A program made the position numbers and the translations under genes. A stretch of DNA of 35,558 nt from Lindgomyces ingoldianus (lineage: Eukaryota; Ascomycota; Dothideomycetes; Pleosporales; Lindgomycetaceae), in contig NW_022985163.1 of NCBI RefSeq assembly GCF_010093535.1, positions 2,727,786 to 2,763,343 on the forward strand, read 5' to 3'. Shown here one piece after another: positions 13,201 through 23,701 of the stretch (within the stretch, counting starts at the first letter, position 1; each line of letters opens with the position of its first letter). The notes beneath the pieces are model-generated. The model saw nothing but the letters and a program-made list of their open reading frames with translations. It was not told the origin of the DNA and searched no databases.

Positions 13201-13652
13201 CCTGCTCTGTACTAGCTAGTAAATTGTATAGAATAGTAAGAGGATTTAACTGCGTAATTGCACTAAGCATAACAATTAACTAGATTACACATATGCTTAG
13301 AATACCTCCTGTACCTATTGTACTATGCACAGATTTAAGATCTTTATATAAATGTCTTATAAAGCTTAGGATAATAAATAAGAAGAGACTTATAATTAAT
13401 ATTATGTTAATTTAAGAATTATATAAGAAAAGGGAGATTATAGAGATTAAGTAGATTAATAAGAGAAACAACTTTATAAATGCTTATATAAAGAAGGCGC
13501 TAAACTTTGCTTTTAAGGAACTAATTTTATATAACTAACTAACTGTTAGAGTTAAAGCATTAGTTAATAGACTTAAGCCTATATAAGATAGGTAAAAAGG
13601 GCCCTATAGTAACCTGTCTACTGTATGTGTAAATAAGGCAAGTCTTATATAA
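10226..13652 (+). pseudogene. Cop-Y pol: pre-integrase, integrase, RT, RNase H
   Basis: One frame (that of 10290) is kept for 3.4 kb with only substitution-type stops. It starts around YLTNATFLYCVTAEDIYSL. The GAG-pre-integrase signature LHRRFSYPYIKQL lies near 10775, and FCYIC after it is the second Cys pair of the zinc-binding domain. Integrase continues to KRARTLLRCAYNIL near 11235 and ALSPNIITQANAIQK near 11425. RT spans about 12240-12700: SPII*KIS*RLILAI, VAELGLY*FKTYYNYY and IIGLQTDNTFSII, where the catalytic DD has become DN. RNase H includes CTDLRSLYKCLIKL near 13326 and FAFKELILYNQLTVRV near 13510. The composition matches the common ascomycete Copia polyprotein. It is non-functional. 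Confidence 0.92.
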
Positions 13653-13674
13653 AGGAAAAATAAAAAGTTGCTAA
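13653..13674 (+). other. Cop-Y polypurine tract
   Basis: The run aaggaaaaataaaaagttgctaa sits directly before the 3' LTR and corresponds to the tracts of Cop-X and Cop-Z. Confidence 0.6.
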
Positions 13675-13927
13675 TGTCTAAATAGTAATATTTAGGCGCC
13701 TAGTTAATAGTTATGTGGCTTAGATGCGCCTAGATCCCTGTGCACAGAGATCTGTGCGTAGAGTTTAGGACTATATTAACCCTTTTCCTTTGTACAATAG
13801 AAAACAACAAGAAGCAATTAACACTAGTTACCTAACACCCCTGTGCGATGTTTACACCGTGCAAACCTCTCTGTCTCGTACGCATTTGCTAACACTAAGT
13901 GCTAGCTAGCAGAGAGTCTATTCAACA
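13675..13927 (+). repeat. Cop-Y 3' LTR
   Basis: A 253-bp partner of 8041-8293. Its outward (right) end is clean (gcgatg, accgtgc, ctcgtac, ttcaaca) where the 5' LTR reads gcaatg, actgtgt, cttgtac, tttaaca. TSD atact follows. Confidence 0.95.
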
Positions 13928-13932
13928 ATACT

Positions 13933-16720
13933 TACTATTATTTATCTACTATTAGATTTATACATTAAGTATGTTAATATTATTATGTAAAAGGTCTATA
14001 GTTTATGTAGTAATAGATAAGTTAAATACTGCCTCTAGTTAACATATAAATATAATGTATACCTTTTTTGCATATTGCTTAATATATTATTATACAGCAT
14101 TTTTATTTTCTAAGTTAATTATATAAAGGTAGCTTACTTATCTTTTTTAAGTAAAAACTACTATATTATGTGTAAGTTTAATCTTTTTACTATTAAACTT
14201 AATAAGCTGCTTTTTTACTAAAATAGTTTTACTTTTTATATAAAACTTTACTTTTTATAGTTTTTTTTTTCTTTTTACATAAAATTTTTTATTATAATGC
14301 TTAAAGTGTTGTCTATTTATAGGCTAGTAATACTAAAAGTATGCTCTCCTTTATTAGTAATTAAAAGGTAAGAGTTATATAAAAAGATATACATGCATAG
14401 CTTTTTTTTATAGTAGTTATAATATATCTTAAACTAATACAGTCCTAATTTAGTAGCTCTATATAAGGGTTATACAACCTAGAGTATTATATTTAGTAGA
14501 AAGCTTTAGCGCATCTTCTTTAGTAGCTTTATATATAGTGTGCATATAAGCTTATCTATTAATTAGATGTATACTTATATAATATTACATAGTTTAAAAT
14601 GCATTTTATATATAGCTTTTAGGCTTACTTTTATAGCTAAAAGTAGTCTCTAGCTTATTCTCTAAATAGTTAGTAACTAAGTAAAGATTTCTTTTTTCTT
14701 TTTATCTAAGTAGCTAGTAAACACTAAGCAGGATTTCTTATATAGTTAAGTTATTTTGCCTTTTACTTTTTATATAAAGTAAAGGTTAAAAATCTAACTT
14801 TTATGCTTTATTAAGTTATACACTATAACTTTAAAAGTGCTATTAGTAATTAAAGTGTTTATTTTTATATAGTCTAATTTCTTAAATAGTTTTCTAAGTA
14901 TAGTAATTACACTATTTATATAAAGCTTAATAAATAAGGCCTAATTATCTTTTTCTTTTTAGGTTAGAAATACCTAGTTTAGACTTTATGCAGGTTTTCT
15001 TTGCCTTTTACTTTTTCTAGTATCTATATTTTCTCTTTACACTAGTGCAGCATTGCTATTCTAAAGGGCTTAGTCTGTAGTAAGCTTTAGTTCTACCTTT
15101 ATAACATTTTTATAAAGCTGTTTTTTTTTCCTTTTCTTTAAAAAATCTTTTTATATAAGAATTAGTTTATTTAGGTTATTTATTATAAGTAAGTTATTTT
15201 TTTTTTATAGTATAGTTTAACCTATATATATTAGAGCTTTAGTAGGCTATTTTTTTTTTTAATAATAATGTTTTTCCCTTTAATGCTTTTAATCTTGTAT
15301 AGGCTAGTTTAGCCTTTTTTCTCTCTTTATGCTATAATCTTTAAGCTAAGGGGGAGGTTAAGAACTTTATATGTTATAAAGCTATTATAAGTGTTAATTA
15401 TATAATTAATATTTACTTTTATATAGTTTTTTTAAAGTATCTTTATTACCTTTTATATAGCGCTTGCTTATATAATAATGTCTAGTAATAGTAGAGAGTT
15501 TAGGTTAATTTTTAGGTATGCTCTAAAGACTAGCAGCGTGGGTACTAGACTGTGTAGGCTAGCTGTGTTGTTTAGAGCCTTAACTGCTATCTATAAGATA
15601 GCCTTATTATCTGTACAGTTACTTAGCTTAGTCTTTAAGATGTTAAACACTTATTAAAAAAGTATATATGCGCGCTTAACTTTTCTAACTGCCTAATGTG
15701 CTTCTACAGGCATCTGCCTATATGTAGCTTCTATAATTTTTGCATAAGCTTAAAAATCTTTTAAAGTAAAGTTTATACTAAAGTTATGCATAATATAGTT
15801 TAAAGGTTTTTAATAAGTGTTAATCTAGCATTTACATAGTGCATTCTAGGTATCTTGTGTAGACATAAATTTTAGAAATATAGTAGCCTAAAATAATATG
15901 TCTATATTAATAACATGTAAAACATCCTTATTATTAATTTATATAATATTAATAATAACTTTATAGTTAAAGTAAGTGTTATTTTTAATTATAAACTTAA
16001 ATTTTTATAAAGCCTAGTTATATAATTAGTAGAGGTAGCAGAACTTCTTAATCTTTTCTAGCACTATAGCATTAATATTGTAGCTAGCGCTAGTTAGCAT
16101 CTTCTAAAGTCTCTTTATGTAGGGGTGTCTAAATTAGCAGTAGAGGCAGTAAAGTTTTAATTTAGTAAAGAAAAACATAAATTCTTTCTTACTAATATTA
16201 AAAAAAAGTGTCTTTATTTTTATATAATAAAGACAGTAGTTTTGTCTTTACATATAATAACATTTAAAATGTTATTAAAGTATGCCCTAAGTTAGTTAGC
16301 ATCTGCTAGTAATAGCAGAAATAGTGTTAGAGTTTCTAGGATGTAATACATTACATTACTAACTAGGTTAGTAATTTATATAGTACTAATTAATTTTATT
16401 ATTTTTTATTTTTTAAAGCTAATACTTTTCTTTCTTAGTGTCTAGTCTACTTTTATATAAAGGAATTCTTATAAGTATGCTTTAAGTTATAACTTCCCTA
16501 TAGTAGAAATCTTTACTATGCTAGTATTCTATAGTTTACCTTAGTATACTATATAGTATTAATTTTTAAGAATAAACTGTTCTATGTATCTTTTAGGTTC
16601 TAGGCTGTATATGTCCTCTATAGTTACGCAGTAGAGAAATGCAGTATTAGTAAGGTAGTTAATAATCTTTTTACTTTTTTTTTATTTAAGTTATTATTAT
16701 TATGTAACTTTTTTTTTTCT
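13933..16720 (-). pseudogene. Cop-X pol, pre-integrase to RT part
   Basis: This is collinear in reverse with Cop-Y 10226 to about 13000. For example, gttacgcagtagagaaatg near 16623 is the reverse complement of the Cop-Y catttctttactgcgtaac stretch. It holds the pre-integrase, integrase and most of RT. It breaks at the Cop-Y insertion and continues at 8035. Decay is at least as heavy as in Cop-Y, with added indels in places. Confidence 0.85.
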
Positions 16721-17214
16721 ACTCTAGTTTACTTTTAAACTTTTAAATGTATATATTTACCTTTTTATATGTTAGTGTCTTGTTATAAAATTTTTTATAT
16801 AAAGAGATATATTAGTGTTTTATATAGAATTAATTTATATAAAAATAATTTATTAACTAACATTCTTTTTTATAATAAATAAAGCATTACTTTAATTATA
16901 TAAAGAACTATAGTTTAAATAATCCTTTATATCTCTTTAAGCTTCTTCTATGTTGTTAATAGCTATGTGTACATAGTAAGCTATATTACCTATTAGTGTA
17001 GTATATGTTCTAGGATTTATTTATAAATGCATTATTTTGTTAATTAATTATAACCTAAAGTGCTAAACAAAGGTTACTATATAGTGCCTTATATATAGGC
17101 TTAATTAAAAACATTACTTATTTAAGTTTAAGTTACCCTTAGCATGCTTATATAATAGTAGTGTAAAGTAGTATCTTACTTTAGAATTATAGACTAAGAG
17201 CTTTTTATATAAAA
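16721..17214 (-). pseudogene. Cop-X gag-pol junction region
   Basis: Collinear in reverse with Cop-Y 9704-10225. It is AT-rich and no domain is recognisable. It ends at the TSD gtaag (17215-17219) of the 228-bp LTR. Confidence 0.55.
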
Positions 17215-17219
17215 GTAAG

Positions 17220-17447
17220 TGTCGGTTGACCTGGGTTCGATCGAACGAACGTACGCCCAAGGGGCGTACCAAGAGGTGAGCAGGCAACACAATGTATTGA
17301 TTCTGGTGACGGCTGCCATCCTAAGTACGTTGGGATGGCTGGTTTTATACTGGCCCCCTGCCAAGCCCGCACAGATATCACGTGAGATAAGCTTACGTGA
17401 TATCCACACAGAGTTGGATCAATATACCTGTGATTAACGTTCGGACA
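17220..17447. repeat. 228-bp LTR of an unrecognised family, inserted in Cop-X
   Basis: The insert starts TGTCGGTTGACC and ends GTTCGGACA. It is flanked by the perfect duplication gtaag (17215-17219 and 17448-17452). The undisturbed site is visible in Cop-Y (cttac, 9699-9703). It is GC-normal and almost free of RIP changes while its surroundings are wrecked. Two inverted repeats are present: GTACGCCC/GGGCGTAC at 17251-17269 and GATATCACGT/ACGTGATATC at 17374-17404. Terminal TGTC/GACA and a 5-bp TSD indicate an LTR. It is either a true solo LTR or two LTRs collapsed by the assembly, given the orphan sequence at 18933-19020. I do not recognise the family. Confidence 0.8.
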
Positions 17448-18922
17448 GTAAGTTTATTAATTATAGCTTTAAAAGCTTTATATAAAGTTTTTATAAAGTT
17501 TTTTTACTTACTTTATATAAAGCTTATTATTATTTAATTTATCTAATACTAGTTATAGTTTATGTTAGTATTAAAGTAATTACTAAGCTGCTTATATAGT
17601 AACTTCTATAATTATTCTAAACTAATATTATAAAGGTAGAACATATGTGCGCGCTTTTTAAGAATATTAGAAAAGATGCTTGTGTATAATACTTTAAAAA
17701 TAGTAAGGTGTTAGCAAAGCTTAATAAATACTATAGCTTTATTAACTAAGATATTATATAATTACTTTATATAGTTATTTTTCTTCTTTTATGCCTTCTA
17801 GAATTATATAACCTTCTTAGGTGTAAGGTTCTCTGCTGTAATATCTTATATAGGTAGAAGTTAGTATAGATTGTACAGTAATTAAATTATATACAGTAAG
17901 TATAAGCTTTAGGGAATCTTATGTAGAGCTGTGGCTATAGAAATATGCAGCTGCCTAGTTATACTCTTATACAGTAAGCTATTATAAAGTAGTTATACTA
18001 ATTATAAAAAAAGTATTAAGTCTATAAGTAATTTATATAAAGACATTCTTTATTATGTTAAAACTAGTAATAGTAGTAATAGTTTTATATAATGCTTTAG
18101 TAAAATAGTAAACATGTGTTCTTTTTTTATAAGTTTATATAGTGTAGTAGCTTTTATTATGTTTTTCTTAAAGCTAATGCCTTTATTTTATAGAGTAGTA
18201 ATTAGTTTTTATAAAAATAGTTAGCTAAGATCTTTAAAGGGTATAAGCTTTTACTTTATAAAGTTATCTTAAAAGTTTTTAAGTGTACATACATTTATTA
18301 CACTTAATATATAAAGTTTTATAATTAAGTTAGCTGTGTATAAATTAAGCTTTTTTTTAAGTATATTATTTAATAGTTTAATTTTATTTACTTAATTTTT
18401 AATATTTATCTACTTTGCTAAGGTCTTTGCTAAGATGCCTATAAAAAGTATGTATTAGTTATATGTTAATATGTTATGTTAGCTAGTTATAAATAGAGCT
18501 AGTGTTGCTTATTACTTTATAGTAGTTAATTATATGTTGTTACACACTATCTTACTTCTTATTATACGCTACCTCTAAACAGCTTTATGTAAAAAGATAA
18601 AACAGACCTTCTAGTGTTAAATAAGCACTACTATTTATATAATACTTTTAAATAGTATTATATAGATAGGTTTCTTACTTTTACTTAAGTAACTAAATAA
18701 AGATTTATAGCTACTTACATATAAATTAGACTCTGTCTTTACTCTTACTAATTTATAGTTAAAGTAGTAAGGAAAAAGATTCTTTTTATATATAAACTTT
18801 TAAATAAAAAGGTATAAAAAAAGCTTTTTTTTTATAGTATTTAAACTACTAATTAGTGTTAAATAGACTCTCTGCTAGCTAGCACTTAGTGTTAGCAAAT
18901 GCGTACAAGATAGAGAGGTTTA
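17220..18922. repeat. Left copy of a 1.7-kb identical duplication beside the gap
   Basis: This segment (228-bp LTR, Cop-X gag region and the start of the Cop-X 5' LTR) reappears at 19021-20723 with a constant offset of 1,801. Every line I compared is identical. It stops at the run of N. I interpret it as the end of one contig that overlaps the next and was not merged. Confidence 0.85.
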
Positions 18923-18932
18923 NNNNNNNNNN
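18923..18932. other. Assembly gap (10 N)
   Basis: Ten N characters. The number is a conventional placeholder, so the true distance is unknown and may be negative. Confidence 0.99.
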
Positions 18933-19020
18933 CGAAGGCTCAGGGAGCCCTCTCTGCGTGGCTACGCACGCGGTGGGTTTAAGCTTTCGCAGCAAAACGG
19001 TCTGTTGACAGACTGATCAG
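18933..19020. other. 88-bp GC-normal orphan, probable interior of the 228-bp-LTR element
   Basis: Sequence found nowhere else in the window, between the gap and the second 228-bp LTR. It lacks RIP decay and lies directly against the LTR terminus where the TSD gtaag would be expected if that LTR were solo. The simplest reading is that it is the end of the internal region of a full-length element carrying these LTRs. It contains the short palindrome gtctgttgacagac next to the LTR. Confidence 0.55.
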
Positions 19021-19248
19021 TGTCGGTTGACCTGGGTTCGATCGAACGAACGTACGCCCAAGGGGCGTACCAAGAGGTGAGCAGGCAACACAATGTATTG
19101 ATTCTGGTGACGGCTGCCATCCTAAGTACGTTGGGATGGCTGGTTTTATACTGGCCCCCTGCCAAGCCCGCACAGATATCACGTGAGATAAGCTTACGTG
19201 ATATCCACACAGAGTTGGATCAATATACCTGTGATTAACGTTCGGACA
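19021..19248. repeat. 228-bp LTR, second copy
   Basis: Same sequence as 17220-17447 and followed by gtaag (19249-19253), but preceded by actgatcag rather than gtaag. It therefore has only one flank of the target site, as expected for the right-hand LTR of a complete element. Confidence 0.8.
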
Positions 19249-19253
19249 GTAAG

Positions 19254-20657
19254 TTTATTAATTATAGCTTTAAAAGCTTTATATAAAGTTTTTATAAAGT
19301 TTTTTTACTTACTTTATATAAAGCTTATTATTATTTAATTTATCTAATACTAGTTATAGTTTATGTTAGTATTAAAGTAATTACTAAGCTGCTTATATAG
19401 TAACTTCTATAATTATTCTAAACTAATATTATAAAGGTAGAACATATGTGCGCGCTTTTTAAGAATATTAGAAAAGATGCTTGTGTATAATACTTTAAAA
19501 ATAGTAAGGTGTTAGCAAAGCTTAATAAATACTATAGCTTTATTAACTAAGATATTATATAATTACTTTATATAGTTATTTTTCTTCTTTTATGCCTTCT
19601 AGAATTATATAACCTTCTTAGGTGTAAGGTTCTCTGCTGTAATATCTTATATAGGTAGAAGTTAGTATAGATTGTACAGTAATTAAATTATATACAGTAA
19701 GTATAAGCTTTAGGGAATCTTATGTAGAGCTGTGGCTATAGAAATATGCAGCTGCCTAGTTATACTCTTATACAGTAAGCTATTATAAAGTAGTTATACT
19801 AATTATAAAAAAAGTATTAAGTCTATAAGTAATTTATATAAAGACATTCTTTATTATGTTAAAACTAGTAATAGTAGTAATAGTTTTATATAATGCTTTA
19901 GTAAAATAGTAAACATGTGTTCTTTTTTTATAAGTTTATATAGTGTAGTAGCTTTTATTATGTTTTTCTTAAAGCTAATGCCTTTATTTTATAGAGTAGT
20001 AATTAGTTTTTATAAAAATAGTTAGCTAAGATCTTTAAAGGGTATAAGCTTTTACTTTATAAAGTTATCTTAAAAGTTTTTAAGTGTACATACATTTATT
20101 ACACTTAATATATAAAGTTTTATAATTAAGTTAGCTGTGTATAAATTAAGCTTTTTTTTAAGTATATTATTTAATAGTTTAATTTTATTTACTTAATTTT
20201 TAATATTTATCTACTTTGCTAAGGTCTTTGCTAAGATGCCTATAAAAAGTATGTATTAGTTATATGTTAATATGTTATGTTAGCTAGTTATAAATAGAGC
20301 TAGTGTTGCTTATTACTTTATAGTAGTTAATTATATGTTGTTACACACTATCTTACTTCTTATTATACGCTACCTCTAAACAGCTTTATGTAAAAAGATA
20401 AAACAGACCTTCTAGTGTTAAATAAGCACTACTATTTATATAATACTTTTAAATAGTATTATATAGATAGGTTTCTTACTTTTACTTAAGTAACTAAATA
20501 AAGATTTATAGCTACTTACATATAAATTAGACTCTGTCTTTACTCTTACTAATTTATAGTTAAAGTAGTAAGGAAAAAGATTCTTTTTATATATAAACTT
20601 TTAAATAAAAAGGTATAAAAAAAGCTTTTTTTTTATAGTATTTAAACTACTAATTAG
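19254..20657 (-). pseudogene. Cop-X gag region
   Basis: Collinear in reverse with Cop-Y 8294-9698, between the 5' LTR (right) and the 228-bp LTR insertion (left). It is RIP-mutated and I could not identify a start codon or capsid motif. The same sequence appears at 17453-18856 through the assembly overlap. Confidence 0.55.
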
Positions 20658-20923
20658 TGTTAAATAGACTCTCTGCTAGCTAGCACTTAGTGTTAGCAAA
20701 TGCGTACAAGATAGAGAGGTTTACACAGTGTAAACATTACATAGAGGTGTTAGGTAACTAGTGTTAATTGCTTCTTATTTTTCCTCTGTACAGAGGAAAA
20801 GGGGGATATCTAGATGTTCGCGCACAAAGGTTCGCGCACAAGCATCATGTGACATAGATACGTGATCCTGCTCGTGCGTGATCGCTTGTATCCAGGCCGC
20901 AACGCTGCTGCTGCGTACAGACA
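20658..20923 (-). repeat. Cop-X 5' LTR
   Basis: A 266-bp partner of 6821-7085, followed by TSD ctaca (20924-20928). The outward (right) part, the U3, is clean; the inward part is mutated. A palindrome at 20779-20800 centres on cctctgtacagagg. Two direct copies of gttcgcgcac-like sequence lie just to its right. Confidence 0.93.
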
Positions 20924-20928
20924 CTACA

Positions 20929-21470
20929 GGAATTAATAAATTAGCTAGCAGACCTACACTAAATACATAAAAAGTTAGCTGTAAAAGCTAGGACTAGCAA
21001 AGAAATAATAAAGAAATATGCAAATAAATTATAATAACTAGGACTAGAAATTTACCTAAGAGATTATATATATCTTAACACTAAAAACCTAAAGATACTA
21101 AGACCCTCTAGAAAGCTAGCAGAAAAAAAAATAGGACTATATAAAGTCTTTTAAACCTAATAAGACAACTGCAAGCTTAAGCTTCTCCTACATATAAAGA
21201 TACATCTATAGTTCTATATCTTTAAACTAAAAAAAGCACCTAAGAAAATTCCCTTGTCTACCTAAAAATAAAAGGATAAAAAAATAAAGTATAAAGTTAA
21301 GCACATTATTAGTAATTAAAGAAACTAAAAAAAGTTTCTAGTAAAATAAAAAAAATAGCTTACTAGTAAAAACACATAAAAACTAGCTAAGAATTTATAG
21401 AACACGCAGCTGTTAGTATAGAAGTACCTTTAAGCTTATTTAAAAGAAACTAGCTAGGTAATAAGGCACC
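20929..21470 (+). pseudogene. Gyp-1 pol (second part): integrase C-terminus and chromodomain
   Basis: Gyp-1 resumes after the Cop-X TSD (ctaca, 20924-20928). Removing 14,108 bp (Cop-X plus one TSD) puts this segment in the same frame as 6315, so the Cop-X insertion caused no other damage. The residues PSRKLAEKKIGLYKVFQ (near 21106) are the integrase GPY/F module, with the Pro now Leu. HIKIHLQFYIFKLKKAPKKIP follows. At about 21290-21445 the string KKFLVK*KK*LTSKNT*KLAKNL matches a chromodomain, with the aromatic Trp positions now stops. Chromodomains steer integration toward histone-marked chromatin. Confidence 0.88.
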
Positions 21471-22134
21471 TATATTAAAAGGAATAGCTACATTATTACT
21501 AGATAGTAGCAGCCTTTAGAGACAAGTCTTAGCTAATAAAAGTTAAGAAAAAAAACAGCCCTTTACTTTAGCCTTAAGGGCTTTTATCTTATCTAAGGAG
21601 GAGAGATCTTTTTTTAAGTACTTTACATAATAAGCTTTTAGTAGGCCTAGTAACTTTTAGATATAATTCTATTTAGAATGCTCTTTATCTATTGCCCCTA
21701 GCATCTTCTTTTACAAGTAAAGTTGTTTTTAGACTTAAGCCTACTGCTTGTCCTATAACATGTAGTTTTAGGCCTGTAAAACCTTAGCCTTTTAAAGAAG
21801 CATTTCCCTCTCTTTCTCTAAACAATTCTAAGTAGCATTAGAAATAAAGGCGTTACACTTGCTATATTTTTTTACACACTTAACGTATTTGTCTAAGAAC
21901 AAAGTTAACACATAAGATAACTCTAAAGACTAGTAAACACTATAGAGCCTTATCTTTATTTAGTAAAAAGGATTAAAATAAAGAGCAATATAAGGATAAT
22001 AAAATAAGCAGGACTAACAAGCTATTTAGTATAAAAAGAATAGATATTAAAAACGCCTTCTAGTAAAAGAATGCACACTTTATAAACAAACTTTTACTAA
22101 CACAGTTGTGTAAGCAGAGCAGTAAGGACGCCGC
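21471..22134 (+). other. Gyp-1 3' internal region
   Basis: About 660 bp between the chromodomain and the polypurine tract. It is AT-rich and RIP-mutated, and I see no further conserved domain. It probably holds the end of pol and a 3' untranslated region. Confidence 0.5.
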
Positions 22135-22152
22135 TAGGGAGGAGGGGCAGCG
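22135..22152 (+). other. Gyp-1 polypurine tract
   Basis: The purine-rich run agggaggaggggcagcg directly precedes the TGTTAC of the 3' LTR, where plus-strand DNA synthesis would be primed. It is unmutated, although the sequence before it is decayed. Confidence 0.75.
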
Positions 22153-22745
22153 TGTTACAGTCTATAGTTAGACTAGCGTAACTCCACCAGCAGTGCTCCA
22201 CAATCTAGCTAGATGGGGACAGGGCTTGCTTAAAGACTAGTTAGAGGACATAAAGGCAGCGCAGCTGCCTAATGTTGTAGAAGAATGCGTTGTCTAATAG
22301 AAAAGCAGGCTGTAAGTCTAGGGAGCTAAAAGGAGCTTGTAGAAGCTCCCCTTAGCAAGCTCTTATAAACTCCTGTAAGCTTCCCTTAGCGCCCTAGCAC
22401 ATGTATATAGTTCCTACATTAAATAACCTTTAAAAGGTGTGTTTAATATTTAGTTTATTCTTTACATAGACTAAGTAGCATTTAGCTTTCTAAAGAGCTA
22501 TAATACTATTTATATATCTTACACTATATATACCTCCTATCCTGTCTAAAAGGACTGTTTAACCCTAGCCTCTCTACTGCTGCACATAGGGCAAACTACA
22601 ATCTAGTCACTCTAGAACCCTCTATTAGCCCATTAGCCTGTACGTAGGACTGTACACCCTACCGGATTAGCCCCTACTACCTGTCCTACTTCCCCCCTAG
22701 GAATCCTATTAGACCTGAGTGCTTCCCGAAGCAAGGATTGTAACA
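22153..22745 (+). repeat. Gyp-1 3' LTR
   Basis: A 593-bp partner of 967-1559, followed by the TSD ggtac (22746-22750). The damage pattern is the mirror image of the 5' LTR. Its left, inward half carries the TA changes, and its right, outward end is clean, for example cctgagtgcttcccgaag. Confidence 0.95.
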
Positions 22746-23701
22746 GGTACTAACAGAGGTGCAGGTCAGGGTGCACTAGAATGGTATACTGCCTTAGATG
22801 TATTACTAGAAACCTTTTAAGACTAATCTATACTAGGTCTAACAGTAGACTGTTAGGTAAGATTAACAGTTTACTCTAAAATAGTAGAGGTATTTCTTCT
22901 TTCTATGTTGTAGGCTGTTAGGTAGGCTACTATAGTCTTAAAAAAGCTCTTCTAAGTGTGCTTAAAACCTAGGTTTAGTACTTTTAGGCTAGGTAGTATT
23001 TTTTTTTATAAGTAGAAAAACTATTTTACTTTTAATATAGACTTTTTAATAGCAGCACTAATAAAGTAAGCTTTAAAGGCAGAAAACACTTTTTCTTTGC
23101 TTATTTTTAGAGTTTAAAACACTTATTACACCTTTGTCTTTTTATTACTAGTAATAAAGTAAGTTTATAAAAGCTTAATTATTTTTTCTATGTTTTTAAA
23201 CTAAAAGTAATTTAATTTAGCTAGGTATCTAGGCTCTAGGTATTCCTTCACAATACTAGCAGTGTGTCCCTATACTAGCGCTATGCGTGCGCGCTTACTC
23301 TAATAGTAATTTATATTAATGTTAAGTCTATCTATAATAAAGGCTTACTATTATTTAAATGTAGGTTTTTTGCTGTCTATAAAGTTCTTAATTTTAAGTG
23401 TACATTTAGTAAGGTAGCTTTAAAAAAGCTTAGAGGTGCTTAAAAAGTCTCTTACTATTAAAGTAGTAGAAGTAATTTAAGGCATTATTATAGGTAATTT
23501 AGTAGTTAATAGAGGTTAATTAAGACTAATAGTTTTTAATTTAGTTAGCTGTTTAATTTATGCTTTTAATTAAGCAACTTAGTTTTTAAGAGCTATGTTA
23601 CTTTAGTTTAACTCTAAATCTAGTAGGTCTTTAGCTTTAGGTCCTATAAAAGAGGGTTTAGCTGTTAAGGTTAGTAGTAGTTTAGTTTTAAAGGTAGGCA
23701 T
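22746..23701 (-). pseudogene. GagLTR-1 gag, N-terminal and central part
   Basis: The frame starts at an ATG whose complement is at 23699-23701 (MPTFKTKLLLTLTAKPSF) and runs to the Gyp-1 insertion, continuing at 961. Recognisable Gag-like blocks include RDFLSTSKLF, then NFIDSKKPTFK, QAFIIDRLNI, RARIALV, GHTASIVKEYLEPRYLA near 23235, and FFKTIVAYLTAYNIERRN near 22930. Stops are all TAA or TAG at former Gln or Trp positions. The full protein would be about 380 residues with one zinc knuckle. The blocks are also present in GagLTR-2. I cannot name the Gag family beyond fungal LTR-element type. Confidence 0.8.

Larger units (their letters stand above)
8041..13927 (+). mobile_element. Cop-Y, full-length Copia retrotransposon (innermost layer)
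   Basis: Two 253-bp LTRs (8041-8293 and 13675-13927; TGTCTAAATAG...CAACA) are flanked by the perfect duplication atact (8036-8040 and 13928-13932). At 5,887 bp it is an ordinary complete Copia. The pol frame runs on the plus strand from about 10230 to 13652 with integrase before RT, the Copia order. The target lies inside the Cop-X pol, around the equivalent of Cop-Y position 13000. RIP stops abound but pol has no net frameshift. Confidence 0.95.
19021..20723. repeat. Right copy of the 1.7-kb identical duplication
   Basis: Pairs with 17220-18922. This copy continues without a break into the rest of the Cop-X 5' LTR and back into Gyp-1, so it is the one in genuine genomic context. Confidence 0.85.
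6821..20923 (-). mobile_element. Cop-X, Copia (Pseudoviridae) retrotransposon, interrupted by Cop-Y and a 228-bp LTR
   Basis: LTRs of 265 bp (6821-7085) and 266 bp (20658-20923) are flanked by the perfect duplication ctaca (6816-6820 and 20924-20928). The coding strand is minus: gag to the right, pol at 16700 down to 13933, then 8035 down to about 7430. Cop-Y interrupts pol, a 228-bp LTR interrupts the gag region, and an assembly duplication inflates the span by about 1.8 kb. Cop-X is homologous to Cop-Y along its internal region, but its LTR has a different U3 module. All of it is RIP-mutated. Confidence 0.93.
967..22745 (+). mobile_element. Gyp-1, Gypsy (Metaviridae) chromovirus, interrupted by Cop-X
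   Basis: Two 593-bp LTRs (967-1559 and 22153-22745; TGTTAC...GTAACA) are flanked by the perfect duplication ggtac at 962-966 and 22746-22750. Taking out Cop-X and one of its TSD copies leaves about 7.67 kb, a normal Gypsy size. The internal order on the plus strand is gag, protease, RT, RNase H, integrase, chromodomain. The integrase-before-chromodomain end identifies the chromovirus clade. The whole element is heavily RIP-mutated and cannot make protein. It landed in the gag of GagLTR-1, and Cop-X later landed in its integrase C-terminal region. Confidence 0.95.

Noticed and set aside
17219..17437. 72-residue open frame with a hydrophobic stretch in the 228-bp LTR (also at 19020-19238)
   Set aside because: The frame needs a GTG start lying on the LTR boundary, and the other strand is equally open. 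Un-RIPed GC-normal DNA simply lacks the stops that fill its surroundings.
17220..20723. A real tandem duplication of 1.7 kb
   Set aside because: Perfect identity in RIP-decayed DNA, an adjoining N gap and the lack of a matching left junction all favour an assembly overlap.
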